Source of the DNA: Methylobacterium crusticola | GTDB taxonomy: Bacteria > Pseudomonadota > Alphaproteobacteria > Rhizobiales > Beijerinckiaceae | Direction: 5' to 3' | Length of the DNA: 32,860 nucleotides | NCBI RefSeq assembly: GCF_003574465.1 | Contig: NZ_QOWC01000089.1 | Location: 1 to 32,860, forward strand | Part shown: positions 9,658 through 18,763 of the stretch, piece by piece | Layout: every line of letters starts with the position of its first letter | Position numbering within the stretch: the first letter of the stretch is position 1 | The notes under the pieces: generated by a model | Told to the model about the DNA's origin: nothing | Database searches by the model: none | What the model saw: the letters and a program-made list of their open reading frames with translations, nothing else | Position numbers and translations under genes: made by a program

Positions 9658-10284
9658 GTGAGCCCGCCCGATTTCGCCCGCACCGCCGCGGCGGTGCGGG
9701 CCTGCCGGCTCTGCCGCGAGGCGCCCCGGCACGGCCCGCCCCTGCCGGTCGAGCCGCGGCCGATCCTCCAGGGCAGCGCGGCGGCCCGGCTCTGCATCGC
9801 CAGCCAGGCACCCGGCAACCGGGCGTTCCGGAGCGGCGTGCCGTTCCAGGACCCCTCCGGCCGGCGCCTGCGCGACTGGCTCGGCCTCGACGAGCCCGCC
9901 TTCTACGACGCCGGCAGGGTCGCCATCGTGCCCATGGGGGCCTGCTTCCCGGGGCACGACGCCAAGGGCGGCGACCTGCCGCCCCGGCGCGAATGCGCCG
10001 AGACCTGGCGCGCGCCCCTGCTGGCGGGCCTGCCGGCGCTGGAGCTGATCCTGCTGATCGGGCAGTACTCCCAGGCCTGGCATCTCGGGCGCCGGCCCGG
10101 CGGCCTGACCGCCACGGTGGCGGGCTGGCGCGCCATCCTGGCCGAGCCCCGCAGGCCGCGCCTGCTGCCGCTGCCGCACCCGTCCTGGCGCAACACCGCC
10201 TGGCTCAAGGCGCATCCGTGGTTCGAGGGCGAGTTGCTGCCGGTCCTGCGGGAGGAGGTGGCGCGGATCGTCGGCCGGGCTTGA
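9658..10284 (+). CDS. Uracil-DNA glycosylase superfamily protein with four conserved cysteines
   Basis: A 208-residue member of the UDG superfamily (COG1573-like). Motif A is SQAPGNRAFRSGVPFQDPSG (residues 49-68) followed by RRLRDWLGL, and the second catalytic motif is LPHPSWRNTAW near residue 178. Cys16 and Cys19 (CRLC) together with Cys96 (GACFPG) and Cys113 (REC) fall where family 4 and 5 glycosylases bind a [4Fe-4S] cluster, so an iron-sulfur cluster is plausible. The usual motif A polar residue of thermophilic family 4 (GEAPG) is replaced by SQAPG, so the base specificity is uncertain. The likely role is excision of deaminated bases. The start is GTG 9658, 49 bp after iorB, without a strong ribosome site. 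No other ATG precedes residue 93. Confidence 0.82.
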   Translation: MSPPDFARTAAAVRACRLCREAPRHGPPLPVEPRPILQGSAAARLCIASQAPGNRAFRSGVPFQDPSGRRLRDWLGLDEPAFYDAGRVAIVPMGACFPGHDAKGGDLPPRRECAETWRAPLLAGLPALELILLIGQYSQAWHLGRRPGGLTATVAGWRAILAEPRRPRLLPLPHPSWRNTAWLKAHPWFEGELLPVLREEVARIVGRA

Positions 10285-10335
10285 TTCCGGCCCCGAACCT
10301 GTGGTGGGTGCTGGGCGACCCTGACCCGAGGCGCC

Positions 10336-11046
10336 ATGCCCGCTCCCATCAGCCCCCGCGACCGCCTCATCGTCGCCCTCGACATGGCGAGCACCGACGA
10401 GGCCGAGCGCCTGATCGACCGCATCGGCGACGCCGCCGGCTTCTACAAGATCGGCTACCGCCTCGGCTACGCCGGTGGGCTCGGGCTCGCCGAGCGCCTG
10501 GCGCGGGCCGGGCTGAAGGTCTTCCTCGACCTCAAGCTCCACGACATCGGCAACACCGTCGAGGAGGGCGTGCAGTCGCTCGAGGGCCTGGGCGCCACCT
10601 TCCTGACCGTGCACGCCTACCCGCAGACCATGCGGGCGGCCCTGAGCGGCCGCGACGCCGTCGGCGGGCGCCTCCGGATCCTCGCCGTCACGGTGCTGAC
10701 CTCCTACGACGACGCCGACGCGCGCGAGGCCGGCTTCGCGCTGCCCGTCGCCGACCTCGTGGCGCTGCGCGCGGAGGCGGCCCGCCGGATCGGCATCGAC
10801 GGCATCGTCTGCGCCGCCGCGGAGGCCGCCCGCGTGCGGGCGCTGATCGGGCCGGACCGGCTCATCGTCACGCCCGGGATCCGGCCGGCGGGCGCGGCCA
10901 CGGGCGACCAGAAGCGGGTGATGACCCCGGCCGAGGCCGTGCGGGCCGGCGTCGACCACGTCGTGGTCGGCAGGCCCATCACCGGGGCCGCCGACCCGCG
11001 GGACGCCGCGCAGCGCATCGTCGCCGAGATGGCGGACGTCGACTGA
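10336..11046 (+). CDS. pyrF: Orotidine 5'-phosphate decarboxylase
   Basis: A 236-residue OMP decarboxylase, the last step of de novo pyrimidine synthesis, converting OMP to UMP in the cytoplasm. The Lys38 in FYKIGYRL and the catalytic array Asp65-Lys67-Asp70 in FLDLKLHDIGNTV are intact. The C-terminal phosphate-gripper region includes VTPGIRPAG and VVVGRPITGAADP. The length is normal for the bacterial group I enzyme. The start is ATG 10336 with CGAGG 6-7 nt upstream. It lies 51 bp after the glycosylase homologue and 19 bp before the DUF1330 gene, all on the same strand. pyrF near a small DUF1330 gene suggests simple co-transcription; no pyrimidine-specific regulatory element was seen. Confidence 0.96.
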   Translation: MPAPISPRDRLIVALDMASTDEAERLIDRIGDAAGFYKIGYRLGYAGGLGLAERLARAGLKVFLDLKLHDIGNTVEEGVQSLEGLGATFLTVHAYPQTMRAALSGRDAVGGRLRILAVTVLTSYDDADAREAGFALPVADLVALRAEAARRIGIDGIVCAAAEAARVRALIGPDRLIVTPGIRPAGAATGDQKRVMTPAEAVRAGVDHVVVGRPITGAADPRDAAQRIVAEMADVD

Positions 11047-11065
11047 CCACCGAGGGAGGAACCGC

Positions 11066-11371
11066 ATGGCGAAGGGATACTGGGTCGGGCGCGTCGACGT
11101 GACGAAGCCCGAGTCGTACAAGAACTACGTGGCGGCGAACGGCGCCGCCTTCGCCAAGTACGGCGGCCGCTTCCTCGTGCGCGGCGGGTCGTTCGAGTCC
11201 GTCATCGGCACGAGCCGCGCCCGCAACGTGGTGCTCGAGTTCCCGAGCTACGCGCAGGCGCTGGCGTGCTGGAACTCGCCCGAGTACCAGGACGCCCGCG
11301 CCAGGCAGGAGGGCGGCGCCGAGATCGACCTGATCGTGATCGAGGGCTACGACGGGGCCCAGCCGGGCTGA
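11066..11371 (+). CDS. DUF1330 family protein
   Basis: A 101-residue protein of the DUF1330 ferredoxin-like (dimeric alpha-beta barrel) family. The family signature is clear: GYWVGRVDVTKPESYKNYV at the start, KYGGRFLVRGG in the middle, then NVVLEFPSYAQALACWNSPEYQDARARQ and the closing LIVIEGYDG strand. The biochemical role of the family is not established. Related dimeric alpha-beta barrels include monooxygenases and stress proteins. ATG 11066 follows a strong GGGAGGA ribosome site with 5 nt spacing. The gene starts 19 bp after pyrF, so both are probably on one transcript. It is the last rightward gene before the convergent htrA-like gene. Confidence 0.93.
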   Translation: MAKGYWVGRVDVTKPESYKNYVAANGAAFAKYGGRFLVRGGSFESVIGTSRARNVVLEFPSYAQALACWNSPEYQDARARQEGGAEIDLIVIEGYDGAQPG

Positions 11372-11421
11372 TGGCTCGCCCGCGCGACGGGTCCGCGCGA
11401 GCACGGGGGCCCGGTGCAGGA

Positions 11422-11498
11422 CCGCCCCGCCGGTCGGGGCGGCCGGGTCGCCCCGCGGGCGCATCCTGCGACGAGGCCCCGGGCCGCCCGGCCCGGGG
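11422..11498. terminator. Two GC hairpins between convergent genes
   Basis: The 147-bp convergent spacer after the DUF1330 gene and the protease gene holds two perfect stems. The first has 8 bp (ccgccccg at 11422-11429, cggggcgg at 11435-11442, 5-nt loop). The second has 10 bp (ccccgggccg at 11477-11486, cggcccgggg at 11489-11498, 2-nt loop). Neither has a clear T run, so termination by hairpin alone, or with Rho, is inferred. Confidence 0.45.
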
Positions 11499-11518
11499 GT
11501 TCGCCGCGGCGGCGCGCC

Positions 11519-12958
<1,440 letters not shown>

Positions 12959-12994
12959 GGGGCTCAGGCTCCTCGGACGGGGCGGCAGGCTCCC

Positions 12995-14260
12995 TCACAG
13001 TACAGCACTGCGCTGAAAAGATGGCGCCTCGGCCGCAAGCGGGCGCCCGGCCATCGCGGCGTAGAGCCCGCACAGGGCCTCGGCGTGGGCCGCCAGCGTC
13101 ATCGGCGCGGCCCAGTAGCGCGCGTGGGCCGCGAGCCCCATGCGGCGCACCAGCGCGTCGTCGCGCAGGGCGCCGAAGGCGGCCCCGAGGCTCTCGGCCG
13201 TCGGCGCGACCACGAACCCGGTCTCGCCGGACACGACCTTCTCCCCCGCGCCGGCCCGGTCGCTGGCGATCGCCGGGATGCCGGCCGCGAGCGCCTCGTA
13301 GACGGTGAGCGGGCCGGTCTCGAGCCAGCGCGCCGGCGCGACGACGGCCCGCGCCCGGGCGCGCAGCAGGCGCTCGACCTCCGCGGGGCTGCGCCAGCCC
13401 AGGACCTCCGTGCCGGGGAGCCCCCGCAGCACGGGTTCGAGGGGCCCGTCGCCGATGAACAGCGCGGCGAGGCCCGCCGCCCGGGCGGCGGCCGCCACGA
13501 GGTCGGCGCCCTTCTCGCGGGTGAAGCGGCCCACGAACGCGACGGCATCGCCGCCCGCCGGGTTCGCCGGAACCCCCTGGGCCACCCGCACCGGGTTGTC
13601 GACGCGGTGATGCCGGAAGGGCCCGCCGGAGAGCATCGGCTCGAGGCGCGCCCGGCTGCCGTCCGAGACGTGCACGAGGGCGAGGGGCCGCTCCGCGAAG
13701 CCGCGATGCAGGGCCGTCCGCGTCGCGGCGGCCCGGGCGAAGCGCACGAGCTTGTGGGCCCGGGATTGCGGGTCGCAGGGCGCCGCGAGGCAGGCGGCGC
13801 CCATCGGCGCCAGGGTGCAGGGGGCGCCCTCGTCGAACCGGTAGTAGACGCCGTTCGGGCAGGCCAGGAAGTAGTCGTGGAGCGTCACGGCGACGGGCAG
13901 GCGGCTCGCGGCCAGCACCGGCAGGATCGCCGGCGACAGGCTGCGGGTCCACTGGTGCAGGTGCAGGCAGTAGGGGGCGGCGGGCAGGGCCGCGAGCACC
14001 GCCCGCAGGCGCCGCGCCGCCTCGCGGTTCCAGACGCCCTCGAGGGCGCCGCGCCAGGCCGGCCGGTCCCAGACGTCGGTCAGCCCGAGCCCGACGCGGC
14101 GGATGCGGGGGTGATCGAGCATCGGGTCGGCCGGGCCGTCGATGCCGTGCAGGAAGGTGACGGCGACCCCGCGCTCGGCGAGGCCGCGGGCCGACTCGAT
14201 CGCGACCTTCTCGGCCCCGCCCTTCGGGGTGGGGAAATTCGTCAGGATTCCGACGTGCAT
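12995..14260 (-). CDS. Glycosyltransferase family 4, tetracysteine type (leftward paralogue)
   Basis: A 421-residue GT-B fold retaining glycosyltransferase that transfers a sugar from a nucleotide donor, probably in envelope polysaccharide or glycan synthesis. The N-terminal domain opens with the glycine turn TPKGGAEKVAIESARGL. The donor domain has FVGRFTREKGADL near 243-254 and the E-x7-E motif Glu314 to Glu322 (ETGPLTVYE). Between them four cysteines, Cys134, Cys148, Cys157 and Cys162, occur with spacing C-x13-C-x8-C-x4-C. The same residues at the same numbers occur in the divergent neighbour, so the two are paralogues. I choose the ATG read from 14260 because GGAG lies 8 nt upstream; a longer frame exists but runs antisense into the neighbour. 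htrA follows 36 bp downstream. The acceptor is unknown. Confidence 0.88.
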   Translation of the reverse strand: MHVGILTNFPTPKGGAEKVAIESARGLAERGVAVTFLHGIDGPADPMLDHPRIRRVGLGLTDVWDRPAWRGALEGVWNREAARRLRAVLAALPAAPYCLHLHQWTRSLSPAILPVLAASRLPVAVTLHDYFLACPNGVYYRFDEGAPCTLAPMGAACLAAPCDPQSRAHKLVRFARAAATRTALHRGFAERPLALVHVSDGSRARLEPMLSGGPFRHHRVDNPVRVAQGVPANPAGGDAVAFVGRFTREKGADLVAAAARAAGLAALFIGDGPLEPVLRGLPGTEVLGWRSPAEVERLLRARARAVVAPARWLETGPLTVYEALAAGIPAIASDRAGAGEKVVSGETGFVVAPTAESLGAAFGALRDDALVRRMGLAAHARYWAAPMTLAAHAEALCGLYAAMAGRPLAAEAPSFQRSAVL

Positions 14261-14316
14261 GGCGGGAGCTCCGGCCGCGACGGCACGCGCGTGACCTCGG
14301 CCGCGGCGGCACGCGA

Positions 14317-14348
14317 GTTTACCGACGATCAACTGCCGGGTCGTAAAC
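14317..14348. promoter_or_regulatory. Inverted repeat in the divergent glycosyltransferase spacer
   Basis: GTTTAC at 14317-14322 and GTAAAC at 14343-14348 form a perfect inverted pair, 26 bp start to start, in the only AT-richer part of the 109-bp spacer between two divergent starts. The layout is symmetric for both genes. It could be an operator, or overlapping divergent promoter elements. No matching known consensus is claimed. Confidence 0.35.
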
Positions 14349-14369
14349 GGGTCCGCTGGAGGCCCGACC

Positions 14370-15647
14370 ATGGACGTCATCCTGGTTCTCGACCACGCCC
14401 ACATCAACGGCGGGCAGGCGAAGGTCGCGATCGAGTCCGCCCTCGGGCTCGCGGGCCGCGGCCACCGGGTCCAGGTCTTCGCCGCGGTCGGCCCCGTCGA
14501 CCCGCGCCTCGCGGCCGCCGGCGTCGCGGTGACGTGCCTCGACCAGCCCGACATCGCGACGACGACCTCCAAGCTCGCCTTCGCGGCGCAGATGCTGTGG
14601 AACGGCCGGGCCCGCGACGCCCTGGCGCAGGCGCTGCGCGGGCGCGATCCCGGCGATACCCTGGTGCACGTCCACGCCTGGGCGAAGTCGCTCTCGCCCT
14701 CGGTGTTCGCGGCGATCGCCGAGGCCGGCCTGCCCGCCGTCTACACCATGCACGAGTTCTTCCTCGTCTGCCCCAACGGCGGCTTCTACGACTACCAGCG
14801 CCACGCCATCTGCCACCGCCGGCCGATGTCGCGGTCCTGCGTGACCACGAACTGCGACATGCGCAGCTACCCCCGCAAGGCGATGCGGGTCGCCCGCCAC
14901 CTGCTCCTCGAGCACGCGGCGCACTGGCCGGACGGCATCCGCGACGTGATCACCATCAGCGCCCTCCAGGAGGGGGTGGTCGGCCCCCTCCTGCCGCCGG
15001 CCCTGCGCCTGCACCGGGTCGACAACCCGATCTCGGTGCCGGATCTCGGCCCCAAGGCCGCCCCGGCGCAGGGGCCCGTCGTGTACGTGGGCCGGCTCTC
15101 GATCGAGAAGGGCGTCGGCCTCTTCGCCGAGGCGGCGCGCCTCGCCGGCATCACGCCGGTCCTCGTCGGCGACGGGCCGGAGGCGGAGGCGATCCGGGGC
15201 CGCTACCCGGACGCGGTGCTGCTCGGCTGGCGCGACGCGGCCGGCGTGCGCGAGGCCCTGCGGGACGCCTCGGCCCTCGTCTTCCCGTCGATCTGGTACG
15301 AGGGCCAGCCGCTCACCGTCTACGAGGCGCTGGCGCTCGGCACGCCCGTGGTGGTGAGCGACGCCTGCGCGGGCCGCGAGGCGGTGGCGGACGGGCAGAC
15401 CGGCTACTGGTTCCCGTCCGGCGATGCCGCGGCCCTGGCCGAGCGCCTGCGCCGCCTGCGGGATCCCGCCACGGTGGCGGCGCTGAGCGCCGAGGCGCAC
15501 CGGCGCTACTGGCAGCGCCCCCTCACCCTCGAGCGGCACCTCGATCGCCTGGAGGAGGTCTATGGCCTCGTCGCGCGCCGGGTGGCGCTGGAGCGGGCCG
15601 CCCCGGGGCGGCGCGGCCGGGCGCAGTCGGGCCTGGCGCCGGGCTGA
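14370..15647 (+). CDS. Glycosyltransferase family 4, tetracysteine type (rightward paralogue)
   Basis: A 425-residue GT-B glycosyltransferase, paralogue of the leftward gene that starts 109 bp away. It shares the opening GGQAKVAIESALGL, the HVHAWAKSLSPSVF block (from about residue 100), the HEFFLVCPNGGFYDY segment, YVGRLSIEKGVGLF (239-252) and the E-x7-E motif Glu311 to Glu319 (EGQPLTVYE). The four cysteines are Cys134, Cys148, Cys157 and Cys162, at exactly the positions of the neighbour. It has no signal peptide or membrane span, so it acts on the cytoplasmic side. ATG 14370 has CTGGAGG 7 nt upstream. The C-terminal 25 residues are arginine/glycine-rich and look disordered. The polymer it helps to build cannot be told; no wzx/wzy or sugar-nucleotide genes lie in the window. 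Confidence 0.9.
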   Translation: MDVILVLDHAHINGGQAKVAIESALGLAGRGHRVQVFAAVGPVDPRLAAAGVAVTCLDQPDIATTTSKLAFAAQMLWNGRARDALAQALRGRDPGDTLVHVHAWAKSLSPSVFAAIAEAGLPAVYTMHEFFLVCPNGGFYDYQRHAICHRRPMSRSCVTTNCDMRSYPRKAMRVARHLLLEHAAHWPDGIRDVITISALQEGVVGPLLPPALRLHRVDNPISVPDLGPKAAPAQGPVVYVGRLSIEKGVGLFAEAARLAGITPVLVGDGPEAEAIRGRYPDAVLLGWRDAAGVREALRDASALVFPSIWYEGQPLTVYEALALGTPVVVSDACAGREAVADGQTGYWFPSGDAAALAERLRRLRDPATVAALSAEAHRRYWQRPLTLERHLDRLEEVYGLVARRVALERAAPGRRGRAQSGLAPG

Positions 15648-15768
15648 CCGGGACGAGCGGGGGGCGCCCAGCCCGCCCCGGCCTGCGCGCCACGAAACAG
15701 GCCCGGCCGCCGCGCGTTGACTGCCCGGATCCGACCCCCGGGGGACGTCCCGGGCAGGAGAGAGCACC

Positions 15769-15954
15769 ATGAGCGACGCGAACGCCAAGTCCACCCCGCC
15801 GCAGGACGGCCCCGGGTCCCGTCAGGACAGCCCGCCCCCGAAGGACAAGGACCTGAAGGCGAACGAGCAGGACAAGCTCGCCGAGCGGCTCGACCAGGGC
15901 CTCGAGGAGACCTTCCCGTCGAGCGACCCGGTCTCGGTGAAGATCACCAAGTAG
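15769..15954 (+). CDS. Small acidic/charged protein with ETFPSSDP motif, 61 aa
   Basis: A 61-residue protein. The first 40 residues are rich in Pro, Asp, Lys and Gln and look disordered. The last 20, LAERLDQGLEETFPSSDPVS plus a short basic tail, carry the LDxxLEETFPxSDPxS motif, which I know from many short unannotated proteins of Rhizobiales; its function is not established. A strong GCAGGAGAGAG ribosome site precedes ATG 15769, which argues that it is translated. It sits 121 bp after the rightward glycosyltransferase and converges on mcd with a 21-bp gap. No partner is evident. Confidence 0.75.
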   Translation: MSDANAKSTPPQDGPGSRQDSPPPKDKDLKANEQDKLAERLDQGLEETFPSSDPVSVKITK

Positions 15955-15975
15955 GCCGCCCGCCCGGCCCGCCGG

Positions 15976-17658
15976 TCACTGGGTCTCGAGCAGGCGCCGG
16001 GCGATCACCTGCGCCTGGATCTCCGCCGCGCCCTCGAAGATCGACAGGATACGGGCGTCGCAGAGGATCCGGCTGACCGGGTACTCGAGCGCGAACCCGT
16101 TGCCGCCGTGGATCTGCAGCGCGTTGTCGGCCGCCGCCCAGGCGACGCGGGCCGCCAGCAGCTTGGCCATCCCGGCCTCGAGGTCGCAGCGCCGGCCCTC
16201 GTCCTTCTGGTGCGCCGCGAAGTAGGTGAGCTGGCGCGCGATGGCGATCTCGACCGCCATCATGGCGAGCTTGTCGGCGACGCGCGGGAAGCTGACCAGG
16301 GGCTTGCCGAACTGCACCCGCTCCTCGGCGTAGCGCAGGCCGACGTCGAGGGCCGACTGGGCGACCCCCACGGCCCGGGCGGCGGTCTGGATGCGGGCCG
16401 ACTCGAAGGTCTGCATGAGCTGCGCGAAGCCCCGGCCCTCGACCCCGCCGAGCAGGTTGGCGTCCGGCACCGCGAACCCGTCGAAGGCGAGCTCGTACTC
16501 CTTCATGCCGCGGTAGCCGAGCACCTCGATCTCGCCCCCCGACAGGCCGGCGACAGGGAACGGGTCGGCGTCGCTGCCCCGGGGCTTCTCGCCGAGGAGC
16601 AGCGACAGGCCCTTGTGGCCCGGCTCCTCGGGCCTGGTGCGCACGAGCACTGTCATCAGGTCGGCCCGGACCGGATGGGTGATCCAGGTCTTGTTGCCGT
16701 AGATGCGCCAGGCGTCGCCCTCCCGGACCGCCTTGGTGCGCAGGGAGGCGAGGTCCGAGCCGGTGTTCGGCTCGGTGAAGACGGCGGTCGGCAGGATCTC
16801 GCCGGAGGCGATTTTCGGCAGGAAGCGGCTCTTCTGCTCCTCGGTGCCGCCCCCGAGGATCAGCTCGGCGGCGATCTCCGAGCGGGTGCCGAGGGAGCCG
16901 ACGCCGATATAGGCCCGCGACAACTCCTCCGAGACCACGCACATGGAGATCTTCGGCAGCCCCATGCCGCCGTAGGCCTCCGGGATCGTCAGCCCGAACA
17001 CGCCGAGCTCGGCCATCTGGCCGATGATTTCGAGCGGGATGTAGGCGTTGTCCCGGTGCCAGTCGTGGGCGTGGGGCGCGACCTCGGCCTGGCCGAAGCG
17101 GCGCATCTCGGCGCGGATCGCCTCCATGTCCTCGTCGAGGCCGCTGTCGCCCACGGTGGCGGCGCCCTGCCCGTCGCGGATCAGCCGGACCAGCGCGGCG
17201 CGGTGCGCGGCGGTGTTGCCCTCGGCGATCAGAGCCTCGACGGCGGGCACGCGGTGGCGCGTCACCTCCTGGGGCTTCAGCCCGAGGGAGGTCGTCGGGC
17301 GCACCATCTCGCCCTGGCTCATCGGGATGCCGCCGAACATCTGGTCGAGGTACTCGCCGAGGCCGATGCGCACGAGGAGCGTCTCGGTCTCGCCGAGGCG
17401 CCCGGCGGCGCTCAGCCGCTCCGCGTAGGCCCCGAGCTGGCACACCGCCTCGGCGTAGGTGGCGAGCCAGGCGAGGCCGTGGGCGGCGTGCTGCTCGGCC
17501 TCCAGGCGCTCGGCCGAGAGGCGGCCCTCGGCCGAGAGCACCCCCGACCGCACGCGGCGCGCGGCGTCCGCCGCCAGGGCCTTCGCGGCGACGCCGGCCT
17601 CCTGCGCGAGGGCGACGAGATCGGTCGGGACAGGGGCGGGGGCGGCCTGGGCGGACAT
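15976..17658 (-). CDS. mcd: Probable (2S)-methylsuccinyl-CoA dehydrogenase
   Basis: A 560-residue FAD acyl-CoA dehydrogenase with an extra N-terminal domain of about 175 residues (helical, containing GEYLDQMFGGIPMSQGEMVRP), which ordinary 380-residue family members lack and which marks methylsuccinyl-CoA dehydrogenase. That enzyme oxidises methylsuccinyl-CoA to mesaconyl-CoA in the ethylmalonyl-CoA pathway, used for glyoxylate regeneration during C1 and C2 growth. The core begins near residue 178. FTEPNTGSDLASLRTKA (294-310) is the FAD/substrate loop, RVQFGKPL and QIHGGNGF are family blocks, and IFEGAAEIQ near the C-terminus holds the usual catalytic-Glu position. The start is the ATG read from 17658 with GGAGACC upstream. 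The identification rests on length and the N-terminal extension; a different long acyl-CoA dehydrogenase is possible. No other gene of the pathway is in the window. Confidence 0.8.
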   Translation of the reverse strand: MSAQAAPAPVPTDLVALAQEAGVAAKALAADAARRVRSGVLSAEGRLSAERLEAEQHAAHGLAWLATYAEAVCQLGAYAERLSAAGRLGETETLLVRIGLGEYLDQMFGGIPMSQGEMVRPTTSLGLKPQEVTRHRVPAVEALIAEGNTAAHRAALVRLIRDGQGAATVGDSGLDEDMEAIRAEMRRFGQAEVAPHAHDWHRDNAYIPLEIIGQMAELGVFGLTIPEAYGGMGLPKISMCVVSEELSRAYIGVGSLGTRSEIAAELILGGGTEEQKSRFLPKIASGEILPTAVFTEPNTGSDLASLRTKAVREGDAWRIYGNKTWITHPVRADLMTVLVRTRPEEPGHKGLSLLLGEKPRGSDADPFPVAGLSGGEIEVLGYRGMKEYELAFDGFAVPDANLLGGVEGRGFAQLMQTFESARIQTAARAVGVAQSALDVGLRYAEERVQFGKPLVSFPRVADKLAMMAVEIAIARQLTYFAAHQKDEGRRCDLEAGMAKLLAARVAWAAADNALQIHGGNGFALEYPVSRILCDARILSIFEGAAEIQAQVIARRLLETQ

Positions 17659-17713
17659 CGGTCAGGTCTCCGGTCGGGTGCTGCTGCGCTGCACAGAGAA
17701 CGCTCGCCGAGCC

Positions 17714-17742
17714 TAGATAGACGCGAATGCCCGCCTTGTAGA
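17714..17742 (-). promoter_or_regulatory. Weak candidate sigma70-like promoter for mcd
   Basis: On the minus strand TCTACA (17742-17737) and TATCTA (17719-17714) are 17 bp apart, about 55 bp before the mcd start. The -35 box matches TTGACA at 4 of 6 positions and the -10 box matches TATAAT at 3 of 6. This is the only AT-richer part of the 211-bp gap, but the match is weak. Confidence 0.22.
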
Positions 17743-17827
17743 GGGCCGGGCCGGCCGCCGCGGGCCGACTTTAGAGCAACCTCGCCGCCGGCCCGCGCCC
17801 CGGCGTGGCGCCAAGCCCCGGCGGGCC

Positions 17828-17844
17828 CCGCGGATTCGCCGCGG
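17828..17844 (-). terminator. Hairpin downstream of the DMT permease gene
   Basis: CCGCGG (17828-17833), a 5-nt loop and CCGCGG (17839-17844) form a 6-bp stem 26 nt past the permease stop, on the leftward transcript. There is no T run. A factor-independent role is uncertain. Confidence 0.35.
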
Positions 17845-17869
17845 CGGAGGGGGACCGGGACGGGCCGCC

Positions 17870-18763
17870 TCAGCCCCGGCTCGCGATCGCCACGCCCGCC
17901 ACCGCCACCAGCATGCCGAGGACCTGCACCGGCGCCAGGGTCTCGCCGAACATCGCGAACGCCATCGCGGCGGAGACCGGCGGCACGAGGTAGAACAGGG
18001 CCGCCACCCCCGCGACCGCGCCGCGGCGGATCAGCGCGAGCAGGATCAGGATGCCGCCGACCGAGAGGCCGAGCACCGCCCAGGCGAGGCCGGCCAGGAC
18101 CGGCAGGGTGGGGTCGAAGCGCCCGCTCTCGGTCAGGAGCGCCAGGGGAACGGTCAGGACGGCGGCGCCGATGAACTGCACGGCCGCGTTGGTGCGCAGG
18201 TCGACCGCCGCCGCGGTGCGCTTCTGCCACAGGGTGCCGAACGTGATCGCGACCGTCGCGCAGAAGCAGACCGCCAGGGCCTCCGGCGGGAACCCTCCGC
18301 TCGCCGCGCCGAGCTTCGGCGCCAGCACCAGCCCGGCGCCCAGGAATCCGACCGCGATGCCGAGCCAGCGCCGCGCCGAGACGCGCTCGCCGAGCAGCGG
18401 GCCCGCCACGATCGCGGTCAGGAGCGGCTGCAGGCTCGTCACGAGGGCGGCGATGCCCGCCGGCAGCCCGCGATGGACGGCCCAGAACACGCCGTCGAGG
18501 TAGATCCCCTGGAGCAGCACGCCCGCCAGGAGCGCGTCGCGCCAGCCGCGCCAGCCGGCCGGCCAGCGCGCGCCGGCCGCGAGCGCGAGGCCGGACAGCA
18601 CCGCCACGGTGCCGGCGTAGCGCAGGGACAGGAAGGTCAGCGGCTCGGCGTGCGGCGCCACGAGGCGCGCCACCACGAACCCGGTCGCCCAGATCAGGAC
18701 GAACACCCCGGGTGCGAGCTGCGCGGGCAGGAATGCGGCGGACGCGGGCAGGAGGCGGGTCAT
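17870..18763 (-). CDS. EamA/DMT-family permease
   Basis: A 297-residue integral inner-membrane protein with ten hydrophobic helices in two EamA repeats, the usual layout of drug/metabolite transporters such as RhaT, YdcZ or amino-acid exporters. Family features are PGVFVLIWATGFVVARL at the start, FLSLRYAGTVAVLSG in helix 2, AALVTSLQPLLTAIVAGPLLGERVSARRWLGIAVGFLGAGLVL closing the first half, and the corresponding ALFYLVPPVSAAMAFAMFGETLAPVQVLGMLVAVAGV in the second half. The substrate cannot be predicted. I choose the ATG read from 18763; an upstream alternative at 18856 would add 31 arginine-rich residues of no membrane character. It is divergent from the YihY gene (171-bp spacer) and precedes mcd on the same strand by 211 bp. 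Confidence 0.88.
   Translation of the reverse strand: MTRLLPASAAFLPAQLAPGVFVLIWATGFVVARLVAPHAEPLTFLSLRYAGTVAVLSGLALAAGARWPAGWRGWRDALLAGVLLQGIYLDGVFWAVHRGLPAGIAALVTSLQPLLTAIVAGPLLGERVSARRWLGIAVGFLGAGLVLAPKLGAASGGFPPEALAVCFCATVAITFGTLWQKRTAAAVDLRTNAAVQFIGAAVLTVPLALLTESGRFDPTLPVLAGLAWAVLGLSVGGILILLALIRRGAVAGVAALFYLVPPVSAAMAFAMFGETLAPVQVLGMLVAVAGVAIASRG

Noticed and set aside
6925..11371. The iorAB-glycosylase-pyrF-DUF1330 string as a new pathway
   Set aside because: Gaps of about 50 bp on both sides of the glycosylase gene and unrelated functions suggest simple collinearity.
14261..14572. N-terminal extension of the leftward glycosyltransferase
   Set aside because: The added 104 residues are antisense to the divergent paralogue and have no family character. 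The paralogue aligns from residue 1 of the shorter form.
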